Source: Flavobacteriales bacterium
GTDB taxonomy: Bacteria; Bacteroidota; Bacteroidia; Flavobacteriales_D; Crocinitomicaceae
Assembly (NCBI GenBank): GCA_947462695.1
Contig: CANHQC010000088.1
Coordinates: 1 to 7,638 of the forward strand
Direction: 5' to 3'
DNA length: 7,638 nt
Part shown: positions 1 through 6,985 of the stretch, piece by piece
How positions within the stretch are numbered: position 1 is the first letter of the stretch
Layout: every line of letters starts with the position of its first letter
Translations under genes and position numbers: made by a program
Notes under the pieces: model-generated
The model's database searches: none
What the model was told of the DNA's origin: nothing
What the model saw: the letters and a program-made list of their open reading frames with translations, nothing else

Positions 1-1877
1 GACACAACTGGTTTTATGGAATTCTTGGTTCTAATGAACGTGTGCATGGATGGATGGACGAAGGAATGAACACCTTAAATGAAATGCGCTACATTCAAAC
101 AAAATATCCGAACAATACCCGACTTTCAGATATGGTATTGAATGGCCGTTTCCACCTCAACGACTTGGATCATCACGACATGGGTGACATTAGCTACCGA
201 GTAATCGCTCAATTTGGAGAAGATCAACCGATAGAAACGCATTCTACCGATTTCTCATCAGCTAATTACGGCATTATCATGTACCAAAAAACAGGGTTAG
301 TTTTCTTTTACCTTAAAGATTATTTGGGAGAGGAACTTTTTGATAAATGCATGCACACGTATTTCGATGAGTGGAAGTTCAAGCATCCACAACCAGAGAA
401 TTTACGCGAAGTCATTGAGCGCGTGTCAGGTAAAAAACTTGATTGGCTATTTAGCGATTTGATTCAAACAACCAATCATTTAGATTACAAGCTTTCAAAA
501 GTCAAAACATCAGATAATGGGACAAGGGTTACGGTTAAAAACGTGGGACAAGTCGATGGGCCAATTGAAGTAAATGTGATCGATAATGGTAAAGTAATTG
601 AAACTGCTTGGACAGAGCCAGGAAAGAAGAAACAAACAATAGAGTTAAAAAGCCCAAATGTAAAAGCGGTAAGTATTGATATCAATCGCGATATACCAGA
701 GATGCAACGCAATAACAACAACTGGCATTCACACGGACTTTTCAAAAAATTTGAACCGATTAAATTGGAGTTTTTATTCGGTGATAAGGAACAAACTAAA
801 AACAACTTATTCTGGACTCCAATTGTAGCAGGAAATTTCTACGACAAATTTATGGTAGGTGCGGCAATTCACAATTTGGGAATTCCACTTAGTAAATGGC
901 AATACCTGATTGCACCAATGTATTCCACTGGTCGTAAAATGGTCTCAGGAATAGCGGAAGTTTCATACTCTTGTTTACCTAAAAAAGGCATTAAACTTTC
1001 GCGATTCGGTTTATCTGTCAAGTCCTTTAAAATGGATTCAAGTTCACTGATCAGAGCCCAACAAGGAAGTTTCTTAGCTATATCGCCATACTACATGATT
1101 AAATTTGGCAATCGAAACAATTCTCCATTCAGTCAAACGGCATTAATTCAAGGAATTGCGAAATACAATCAATACAGCGAACTAACTACAGATTATGTTG
1201 GTGGATTCGCCTCTTATTCACTGGGGTACAAAAATCCAGATCATGCGGCAAAAGTAACGCTGAGAACAGACTATATCCGTGCTACCGATATCGAAATGGC
1301 AAGAGTTCATGTGACCGGAAGTTACAAATACCGCTATGCCCGAAACCGCATGACGCGTTATGCAGAACTTCGTGTTTTTGCTGGAAATGTCTACCATATA
1401 AACCAATTAAATTCAGCTTCATCCAATTACCGTTATTCCTTTTCATTGAGTGGAACCGACGGTGCACAAGACTTATTTTTCGAAGATTATTATTTCGGTC
1501 GTGGTTTAGTTGACGGTATCTGGTCGCAACAACGAGCCGAAAACATGGGTGGATTTAAGAGTACATCGTATTACGGAACAACAATGAACTGGATGACCAG
1601 TGCCAACTTGTATGTTCAATTACCTATCCCGAAATTCAATCTAATTGGTCTATTCGCTGACGCAGGATTGTTTCACAACGGGGTGACAACAAATACAGCC
1701 ATTAATACAGGTTTGGCTGTTCGTCTCGGTGACGTTTTCGGATTGTACTTTCCGTTGTGGATGAGTTCTGAACTGGAAGATTCATTCGGTAATTCTCGAT
1801 ATGCAGAGAAAATTCGCTTTACGCTGCGCTTAAACATTGTAAATAAAGGATTGAAAATTAGCGAATTACTTAATTAA
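1..1877 (+). CDS. M1-family metallopeptidase with C-terminal outer-membrane barrel-like domain (5' end missing)
   Basis: The frame is open from the left edge (first full codon at 3), so the GTG at 42 is not a real start. The first residues, HNWFYGILGSNE then a few residues on WMDEG, match the gluzincin M1 family: the His at 3-5 would be the second His of HExxH, and exactly 18 residues lie between it and the Glu at 60-62, the third zinc ligand. The Tyr at 282-284 in MYQKTG fits the transition-state Tyr of M1 enzymes. After the helical part (to about 480), a short beta-sandwich-like stretch follows (about 480-690), then from about 738 to the stop there are roughly 380 residues of alternating, aromatic-rich short strands with Gly/Asn/Ser turns, as in outer-membrane barrels. 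I infer a cell-envelope aminopeptidase-like enzyme anchored in or facing the outer membrane. The first half, including any signal peptide and the catalytic Glu of HExxH, is outside the window. The M1 call is secure; the barrel is inferred from composition. Confidence 0.85.
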   Translation, partial: HNWFYGILGSNERVHGWMDEGMNTLNEMRYIQTKYPNNTRLSDMVLNGRFHLNDLDHHDMGDISYRVIAQFGEDQPIETHSTDFSSANYGIIMYQKTGLVFFYLKDYLGEELFDKCMHTYFDEWKFKHPQPENLREVIERVSGKKLDWLFSDLIQTTNHLDYKLSKVKTSDNGTRVTVKNVGQVDGPIEVNVIDNGKVIETAWTEPGKKKQTIELKSPNVKAVSIDINRDIPEMQRNNNNWHSHGLFKKFEPIKLEFLFGDKEQTKNNLFWTPIVAGNFYDKFMVGAAIHNLGIPLSKWQYLIAPMYSTGRKMVSGIAEVSYSCLPKKGIKLSRFGLSVKSFKMDSSSLIRAQQGSFLAISPYYMIKFGNRNNSPFSQTALIQGIAKYNQYSELTTDYVGGFASYSLGYKNPDHAAKVTLRTDYIRATDIEMARVHVTGSYKYRYARNRMTRYAELRVFAGNVYHINQLNSASSNYRYSFSLSGTDGAQDLFFEDYYFGRGLVDGIWSQQRAENMGGFKSTSYYGTTMNWMTSANLYVQLPIPKFNLIGLFADAGLFHNGVTTNTAINTGLAVRLGDVFGLYFPLWMSSELEDSFGNSRYAEKIRFTLRLNIVNKGLKISELLN

Positions 1878-2221
1878 TGAACGAAAAAGTTTACGAATAT
1901 ATTTCAGCTTTTCCTAAAGACGTTCAAGATACACTTATCCTCTTAAGGCAAACGATACTGTCTGTCCATCCATCCATAACGGAAGGATTTAGTTATCAAA
2001 TGCCCGCTTATTCATCCAGTAAACCGTTGGCCTATTTTGCAGCATACAAGAAACATATAGGCTTTTACCCAACCGCATCTGGAATTAAGACCTTTGAGGA
2101 TGATTTTATTTCCCTGGGATTAAACTACTCTAAAGGGGCTGTTCAATTTCCAATTGGAACTGAATTGCCGCTTCAACTAATTAAGAAAATAGTCGCATTT
2201 AAATTGAACGAGGCAAATTAA
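1877..2221 (+). CDS. DUF1801 family protein (YdhG-like)
   Basis: The 114-residue product has the features of DUF1801: an opening YEYISAFPKDVQ segment (residues 6-17), the YQMPAY motif (40-45), a central YFAAYKKHIGFYP block (53-65), and SKGAVQFP (85-92) followed by a short C-terminal helix (about 97-110). The domain makes up nearly the whole protein, which is its usual size. Some members have been described as frataxin-like iron chaperones in Bacillus, but most are uncharacterised, and nothing here (no Cys, few acidic clusters) shows iron binding. It is predicted cytoplasmic, with no signal peptide or membrane segment. Its ATG overlaps the peptidase stop codon by one base (TAATG), implying co-transcription and possible translational coupling. 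At its 3' end it meets the ABC-F gene tail to tail, with the two stop codons sharing TTAA. Confidence 0.85.
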   Translation: MNEKVYEYISAFPKDVQDTLILLRQTILSVHPSITEGFSYQMPAYSSSKPLAYFAAYKKHIGFYPTASGIKTFEDDFISLGLNYSKGAVQFPIGTELPLQLIKKIVAFKLNEAN

Positions 2222-4080
2222 ACGTATTCTGAAAGTTCCAACCATCGATCAGTAGCCAGATCCAATTGTTCGACGACTTGAGAAAGACGCTGTCCGGTTT
2301 CCATAATTACTTGACCATTTAATGTGCTGTCTGATAATTTAGCTGTCAAGTGTTGTTTTTCTGACTCAAGCGCTTCCATTCGTTCTTCAAGTTTTTTAAA
2401 CTCTTCTTTTTCCTTGAAAGATAATTTTCGCTTTTCCGATAGTTGCTCGACTGGTTGAACAGGAGTCGCAATATCTTTGCTTACTGAGCGCTCTTTTCGC
2501 TGATCTGTTTGTTGCTTTTTACGGTAGTCGGTATAATTACCAAGAATATCCACAATTTCCCCTTGTCCCTCAAATACCAGCAAGTGATCAACCATTTTAT
2601 CCATGAAATAACGATCGTGAGACACAACAATCAAACAACCCTGAAAACTTCTCAGGTAGTCCTCCAACACACTTAACACAAAAATGTCAAGGTCATTGGT
2701 GGGTTCATCTAAAATTAGAAAATTGGGATTGGACATTAAAACTGTCATAAGCTTTAATCGACGCTTTTCTCCCCCACTTAATTTATGCACAAATTGATAA
2801 TGCATCGACCGGTCAAAAAGGAAGCGCTCCAAAAACTGAGCGGCAGAAAGCTGTCTTCCTTTTTCAAGTGGAATAAATTCAGCGATATCGCGAATAACGT
2901 CAATCACTTTTTTATTTTCATCGACCTTAATCAAATCTTGATTGTAGTAACCAAAAACCACTGTATCACCAATGACAACTTTACCTCCATCCGGATCAAT
3001 TCTGCCTTGAAGTAAGTTCAGGAAAGTTGATTTTCCAGTTCCATTTCTACCGACAATCCCCATGCGTTCCAATCGTTGAAATGCATAGCTGAATTGGTTC
3101 AGAATCACTCGGTCACCAAACGATTTCGATACTTTGTGTAACTCTACTATTTTGGAACCGAGTCGTTCCATTTTCACCGGAATTTCAAGTTCATCTTCCT
3201 CAATTCTCTGGCTTGCCGTCTTTTTCGTTTCCTGAAATGCATCGACGCGGGCTTTTTGTTTTGTACCTCGAGCCTTGGGTTGGCGACGGATCCAATCCAA
3301 TTCCTTTTTAAATGTATTCCGAGCCTTTTCAATTGTAGACTGCAATTGTTCTTGACGTTCAGCCTTTTTTTCAAGGTAGTAGGAAAAGTTACCTTTGTAT
3401 TTATACAACGTTTGATCATCCAACTCAAAAATAGTATCACACACCACTTCTAGAAAGTATCGATCGTGTGTAACCATTAAGATCGTTGAAGATGATTTGG
3501 AAAGAAATTCTTCTAACCATTCAATCATATCCAGGTCAAGGTGATTCGTTGGCTCATCAAGAATTAGAAAATCAGCATTGGAAACCAACACCTGAGCCAA
3601 GGCTACTCTTTTTTTCTGTCCACCAGACAATGATCCTACCATTTGGTGGTGATTGTCCAGTTTCAATACAGAAAGAACTTGCTTCACACGGGTCTCTAAA
3701 TCCCACAATTGAAGTTCAGACATTCGCTCGTAAGCCAATTCAATTCTTTTCTCATCGCTACCCTCAATTGCATCGTTGTATTCTTTTACAATAGAAAGTT
3801 GTTGATCCTCTCCACTAAAAACAGCATCAAGAATGGATACATTTTCAGGTAATTGTTCCGTTTGCTGCATAAACGCGACATGGATATCCTTCCGGTAAGT
3901 GATTCGACCGGCATCATAGGATTCCATCTCCATTAAACAACGCAACAAAGTGGTCTTACCATTGCCGTTTTTTGCCACAATAGCCACTTTCTGACCGAGG
4001 TCAATACCAAATGTCAAGTCACTAAAAAGTGTTCGCTCACCAAATGACTTGGTAAGTCCTTCTACAGATAAATAATTCAT
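2218..4080 (-). CDS. uup: ABC-F family ATPase, Uup type
   Basis: This soluble 620-residue protein has two ABC ATPase domains and no membrane segment, which defines the ABC-F group of ribosome- and nucleic-acid-associated ATPases. Domain 1 has Walker A AKNGNGKT (36-43), signature LSGGQ (151-155), Walker B ending in catalytic Glu176 and switch His205. Domain 2 has GRNGTGKS (344-351), LSGGE (434-438), catalytic Glu459 and switch His488. The inter-domain linker (about 235-300) is basic and carries the Uup-like LDWIRRQPKARGTKQKAR stretch. After a charged spacer, residues 550-620 form a coiled coil beginning KLSFKEKEEF, the Uup C-terminal domain. Escherichia coli Uup is linked to ribosome function, precise transposon excision and branched-DNA processing; its role in this organism is inferred. 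Both sites look ATP-competent. Walker A of domain 1 begins with Ala rather than Gly. The gene starts two bases after the DUF4293 stop, so the two likely form an operon. An antibiotic-resistance ABC-F is less likely given the C-terminal domain. Confidence 0.92.
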   Translation of the reverse strand: MNYLSVEGLTKSFGERTLFSDLTFGIDLGQKVAIVAKNGNGKTTLLRCLMEMESYDAGRITYRKDIHVAFMQQTEQLPENVSILDAVFSGEDQQLSIVKEYNDAIEGSDEKRIELAYERMSELQLWDLETRVKQVLSVLKLDNHHQMVGSLSGGQKKRVALAQVLVSNADFLILDEPTNHLDLDMIEWLEEFLSKSSSTILMVTHDRYFLEVVCDTIFELDDQTLYKYKGNFSYYLEKKAERQEQLQSTIEKARNTFKKELDWIRRQPKARGTKQKARVDAFQETKKTASQRIEEDELEIPVKMERLGSKIVELHKVSKSFGDRVILNQFSYAFQRLERMGIVGRNGTGKSTFLNLLQGRIDPDGGKVVIGDTVVFGYYNQDLIKVDENKKVIDVIRDIAEFIPLEKGRQLSAAQFLERFLFDRSMHYQFVHKLSGGEKRRLKLMTVLMSNPNFLILDEPTNDLDIFVLSVLEDYLRSFQGCLIVVSHDRYFMDKMVDHLLVFEGQGEIVDILGNYTDYRKKQQTDQRKERSVSKDIATPVQPVEQLSEKRKLSFKEKEEFKKLEERMEALESEKQHLTAKLSDSTLNGQVIMETGQRLSQVVEQLDLATDRWLELSEYV

Positions 4081-4082
4081 AA

Positions 4083-4547
4083 TTAACGGATACGATTGAG
4101 CGAATCAACCAATGCTTTGTCTTTTCTCACACCTTGAATCCCAAGAAAAATAAACAGAAAAGCTGACGCAAAACTGAAGAAGCCCATTTCCATTGAAATC
4201 GACTCCTCCACATTACTCGTTTGAGCTGTCATGAGGTAAGTTGAAAGTGCAATCCATGCTGTTGAAATAAGGTGAACCGAAAATGCAATCCAACCTAACT
4301 GAATTTGTCGTTTTCGGTTTTTGAATGAAAAAATAGTGACCATTAACAAAAAGATGATGACCATTTGTAAAATCCAACTGTAATTAGTGGAAGTGATTTT
4401 TTGAGTAACCACATTTTTGGTGTAAAAAGGAGTAACCTGAAGTATATCAGAACCAAAACTTATTTCAAAAAAATGGGACATAAATAAAGGAACGGCTACA
4501 AGTAAAACAGCACCAATAAAATAAAACGTTTGAATGCGTTGAATCAT
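4083..4547 (-). CDS. DUF4293 family four-helix membrane protein
   Basis: The 154-residue product starts MIQRIQT and ends DKALVDSLNRIR, matching the start and end of DUF4293 proteins, a Bacteroidota-specific family of unknown function. Four hydrophobic segments are visible at about residues 8-26, 57-75, 84-105 and 121-140. A loop of about 30 residues lies between helices 1 and 2, and a basic KNRKRQ stretch follows helix 2. Basic residues at the extreme N-terminus, after helix 2 and at the C-terminus suggest that both ends and the middle loop are cytoplasmic. The length is normal for the family. It is the first gene of a minus-strand pair with uup, two bases apart. The pairing may only reflect shared transcription; no functional link to ribosomes is shown. 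No convincing promoter was found upstream. Confidence 0.85.
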   Translation of the reverse strand: MIQRIQTFYFIGAVLLVAVPLFMSHFFEISFGSDILQVTPFYTKNVVTQKITSTNYSWILQMVIIFLLMVTIFSFKNRKRQIQLGWIAFSVHLISTAWIALSTYLMTAQTSNVEESISMEMGFFSFASAFLFIFLGIQGVRKDKALVDSLNRIR

Positions 4548-4593
4548 AATCTTTTTTGGGTAAAGTTAACAGAGTATAACGACAAGAGAAACG

Positions 4594-4621
4594 ATGCTTC
4601 AAAACATTTTAGCATTTTTTT
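4594..4621 (+). terminator. Terminator-like hairpin with T tract in the divergent intergenic region
   Basis: The arms ATGCT (4594-4598) and AGCAT (4611-4615) are complementary and followed directly by seven T residues (4615-4621). Inside the loop, AAA (4601-4603) can also pair with TTT (4608-4610), extending the stem past a two-base bulge. The stem is short and AT-rich, so it is weak for an intrinsic terminator. It would act on plus-strand transcripts entering from the DUF4293 region, insulating the TetR operon from antisense read-through, or as a leader attenuator if transcription starts further upstream than proposed. Chance is possible in such AT-rich sequence. Confidence 0.25.
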
Positions 4622-4645
4622 AGATGTGGAAAACCAAAGTCAACA

Positions 4646-4653
4646 TATCTTTG
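4646..4653 (+). promoter_or_regulatory. Candidate Bacteroidota -7 promoter element for the TetR operon
   Basis: TATCTTTG is an exact match to the Bacteroidota primary sigma factor -7 consensus TAnnTTTG and lies in the only intergenic region upstream of the operon. Transcription would start a few bases downstream, near 4658-4660. The -33 element is poor: TGTG at 4625-4628 is the closest to TTTG at a workable spacing of 17 bases. A weak -33 is common in these bacteria, but it lowers confidence. Confidence 0.4.
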
Positions 4654-4674
4654 TTGAGTGTTTTACATTACCTT

Positions 4675-4693
4675 ATGATAGTAATACTATTAT
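4675..4693. promoter_or_regulatory. Inverted repeat, candidate TetR-family operator
   Basis: ATAGTA (4678-4683) and TACTAT (4685-4690) are perfect inverted arms around a single central base. Beyond one mismatched pair (4677/4691), the next two pairs (4676/4692 and 4675/4693) also match, giving a 19-base near-palindrome. The size and symmetry fit dimeric TetR-family operators. It sits between the candidate -7 box and the preferred TetR start at 4716, where a bound repressor would block early elongation of the operon. AT-rich palindromes do arise by chance, so this is a candidate only. Confidence 0.45.
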
Positions 4694-4715
4694 GATTGTA
4701 CAGATTAAATTAAAT

Positions 4716-5369
4716 ATGCCAGAAAAATCCTACGTTAAGGATCCACAAGAAACGCGTTTGGGAATGGCTATTTTAACATCAAGTATTGACCTTATAGATT
4801 CCATTGGATTCGAAAATATCACCTTTAAAAAATTAGCACTCGAAGTAGGTACAACTGAAGCCTCGATATACCGTTATTTTGAAAACAAATACCAATTATT
4901 GCTCTACTTGTATGCCTGGTATTGGGCCTTTATGAACTACAGAATTACAACCGAAACCTTCCATCTTCATTCGAGTAAAGAAAAATTAGATTACGCCATA
5001 AACATGTTGATTTCGCGTGAAGAGTCCAACGTACCAATTTCAATGATCAATCAGCATAAATTGTATTCAATAATTGAAAACGAGGGGATTAAATCTATAC
5101 TCACCAAGAACATTGATACAGTAAATCAAACTGGCGCGTTCAGCAACTATAAAGAAATTGTTAGTCAATTGTCGGCTTGGATTAAAGATATATCGCCATC
5201 GTTCCCCTACCCTAACATGCTCGTAACTACGATTATAGAAGGCGCCCACATGCAGCATTATTTTGCCGAACATCTGCCTCGTTTGACCAATACAGAAGAT
5301 AACCAGGATACGGTTAAACAGTTTTATCAACTTCTTTTAACAACAATGTTAAACACATCAAAAAAATGA
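4716..5369 (+). CDS. TetR/AcrR-family transcriptional regulator
   Basis: With the ATG at 4716 the product is 217 residues, a normal TetR length. The N-terminal DNA-binding domain is clear: a first helix (about 12-30), GFENITFKKLALEVGTT (31-47), then the recognition-helix region EASIYRYFENKYQLL (48-62), the family hallmark. The rest is a helical ligand-binding/dimerisation domain without recognisable specificity. An in-frame ATG at 4692 would add eight residues but overlaps the candidate operator. The frame stays open back to 4530, inside the DUF4293 gene, and those residues resemble no TetR N-terminus. The gene is first in the operon: its TGA overlaps the ATG of the ABC gene (ATGA), so regulator and exporter are co-transcribed and probably translationally coupled. 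I infer an autorepressor that releases the operon when it binds an unknown ligand. The inducer cannot be read from the sequence. Confidence 0.88.
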   Translation: MPEKSYVKDPQETRLGMAILTSSIDLIDSIGFENITFKKLALEVGTTEASIYRYFENKYQLLLYLYAWYWAFMNYRITTETFHLHSSKEKLDYAINMLISREESNVPISMINQHKLYSIIENEGIKSILTKNIDTVNQTGAFSNYKEIVSQLSAWIKDISPSFPYPNMLVTTIIEGAHMQHYFAEHLPRLTNTEDNQDTVKQFYQLLLTTMLNTSKK

Positions 5370-6979
5370 AATCACCAACTATATCGCCATGGGTAAGGCT
5401 TTCCCAACTTTTGCGACTTGAAAAAAATGAAGTTTCACAACTCTATATATACGCCATATTCAGTGGCTTAATCGGACTTAGTTTACCACTTGGAATTCAA
5501 TCCGTAGTTACGTTCATACAAGCGGGACAAATTAGTACGTCTTGGGTAGTCTTGGTAGGACTAGTTATACTCGGAGTTATATTATCTGGTGTTTTACAAA
5601 TTATGCAATTGCGCATAACTGAAAACATTCAACAGCGCATTTACACAAGGTATTCGTTCGATTTTGCCTATCGTTTCCCTAGGTTACACCGGTTGATGAT
5701 GAAGGACAAGAATCCAAATGAGTTAATGAATCGTTTTTTTGATATTATTAGTTTGCAAAAAGGAATAGCAAAAGTGTTACTTGACTTTACCTCATCGTCA
5801 TTACAAATTATTTTTAGTTTATTGGTGTTGTCCTTTTACCATCCTTTCTTTATTGCCTTTTCTATTCTACTAATAATTCTCATTTACCTTATTTTCAGAC
5901 CAATGATTCGTTTAGGCTTTCAAACAAGTTTAGCAGAATCAAAATACAAATACCAAACAGCGTATTGGCTTCAGGAAATTGCAAAGGCAGATTGGTCTTT
6001 TCGTTTAACTCCAAAAGGCGACCATTCATTGAAACGTTTGGATAGCCATACAGCTGATTACATTAAAAGTAGAGAAAACCACTTTGAAATCCTGTGGAAA
6101 CAATACGGTTGGATGATCGCAATAAAGGCGCTTATTGTTGCTGCACTTCTTGGACTTGGAGGATTCTTAGTGATCGATCAACAAATGAATTTAGGTCAAT
6201 TTGTTGCAGCCGAAGTACTTGTGCTTTTATTGTTGGCTTCTGTTGTAAAACTCATTGAATTACTCGAAACATTATACGACGTATTCACTTCTCTTGAAAA
6301 GCTTGGTTCGCTTCAAGATTTGCCGCTAGCGTTTTCAGACACAATGATTGATAGTCAATTTACTGGTTTATTTCCTATTGAGTTGATACCAAACAATCAT
6401 CCGGAGAATCCAATTGTAACTGTGAACAGAGGAGATAAAATTCTTTGGATTGGAGGACACCAATCTCTTGCCATCAACCGCTTAAAAAACCTCATAGATA
6501 CAAGCCTTTCTGATTCTCATACGCCACGATGGAATTCTACTGTGCCAAATGCTGAAATGATTTGTTCTATGTACGATAATGTGGGCTGGTTTGATAATGA
6601 CTCAAGGTTATTTGATGGAACCTTACGTGAGAATTTAACCATGGGAAGAACGTCTATTTCTATTGAAGAAATGGAGCAGGCGTTGGAAGTAGTGCAATTA
6701 ACAAACTTTGTAAAACTAAATCTCAAAGGATTCGACATGGAACTTGGACCGAGACAAGAGGGAATTAGTGAAGAAGACAGGGAGCGGATTTTAATTGCCC
6801 GGGCACTTACACATCATCCTGAATTGCTTCTTCTTTCTATGCACGGATTGGCCATTGACACTCCCGAAATTGTTTCGATTCTCCATCGAATTACAACCAG
6901 TTATCCCAACGCCACAATTGTATGCGCAGTACCAGAACATATTCCGGTTAAATGGGACAATAATCAACTTTTAAATTGA
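5366..6979 (+). CDS. ABC exporter-like protein with degenerate, probably inactive nucleotide-binding domain
   Basis: The 537-residue product has the layout of a type I secretion or half-size exporter: a six-helix transmembrane domain (hydrophobic segments near 28-50, 60-80, 138-157, 160-178, 250-270, 280-300) and a C-terminal ABC domain (about 332-537). There is no N-terminal C39 peptidase. Fold landmarks of the ABC domain persist: LFDGTLRENL (415-424), the G-F-D...LG segment before the signature (455-461), ERILIARAL (473-481), HPELLLL (484-490) and the D-loop Asp498. The ATP-handling motifs do not. The Walker A position reads GGHQSLAI (363-370) with Ala369 for the Lys; the signature reads ISEED (467-471) for LSGGQ; Walker B continues as Ser491-Met492 instead of Asp-Glu; the Q-loop has Asn411; the switch position has Pro523. 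The frame is intact and tightly packed between neighbours, so this does not look like a decaying gene. It may pair with an active ABC protein encoded elsewhere. The export substrate is unknown. Confidence 0.85.
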   Translation: MKSPTISPWVRLSQLLRLEKNEVSQLYIYAIFSGLIGLSLPLGIQSVVTFIQAGQISTSWVVLVGLVILGVILSGVLQIMQLRITENIQQRIYTRYSFDFAYRFPRLHRLMMKDKNPNELMNRFFDIISLQKGIAKVLLDFTSSSLQIIFSLLVLSFYHPFFIAFSILLIILIYLIFRPMIRLGFQTSLAESKYKYQTAYWLQEIAKADWSFRLTPKGDHSLKRLDSHTADYIKSRENHFEILWKQYGWMIAIKALIVAALLGLGGFLVIDQQMNLGQFVAAEVLVLLLLASVVKLIELLETLYDVFTSLEKLGSLQDLPLAFSDTMIDSQFTGLFPIELIPNNHPENPIVTVNRGDKILWIGGHQSLAINRLKNLIDTSLSDSHTPRWNSTVPNAEMICSMYDNVGWFDNDSRLFDGTLRENLTMGRTSISIEEMEQALEVVQLTNFVKLNLKGFDMELGPRQEGISEEDRERILIARALTHHPELLLLSMHGLAIDTPEIVSILHRITTSYPNATIVCAVPEHIPVKWDNNQLLN

Positions 6980-6985
6980 TAGAAA

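Noticed and set aside
42..44. GTG as a possible start codon of the first gene
   Set aside because: The frame continues to the window edge and the residues before it complete the M1 HExxH-18-E spacing, so the gene enters from outside the window.
485..805. Minus-strand open frame inside the M1 peptidase gene
   Set aside because: It lies fully antisense to a well-supported coding region and its Ser/Phe/Leu-rich product shows no domain; it is a shadow frame.
3174..3794. Open frames on both strands within the uup gene
   Set aside because: They overlap conserved ABC-F sequence in other frames and their products match nothing recognisable.
4561..4568. A minus-strand -7-like box (TAACTTTA) for the DUF4293-uup operon
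   Set aside because: It differs from TAnnTTTG at one key base and has no -33 partner at workable spacing, so it was not listed as a feature.
4530..4715. An N-terminal extension of the TetR protein starting inside the DUF4293 gene
   Set aside because: The extra 62 residues resemble no TetR N-terminus, the extension would overlap a divergent gene and span the candidate promoter and operator, and starting at 4716 gives the normal family length.
5366..6979. The ABC gene as a pseudogene or a frameshifted copy
   Set aside because: There is no internal stop or frame change, conserved segments between the lost motifs align without gaps, and the gene is tightly coupled to both neighbours, so substitution rather than decay explains the lost motifs.
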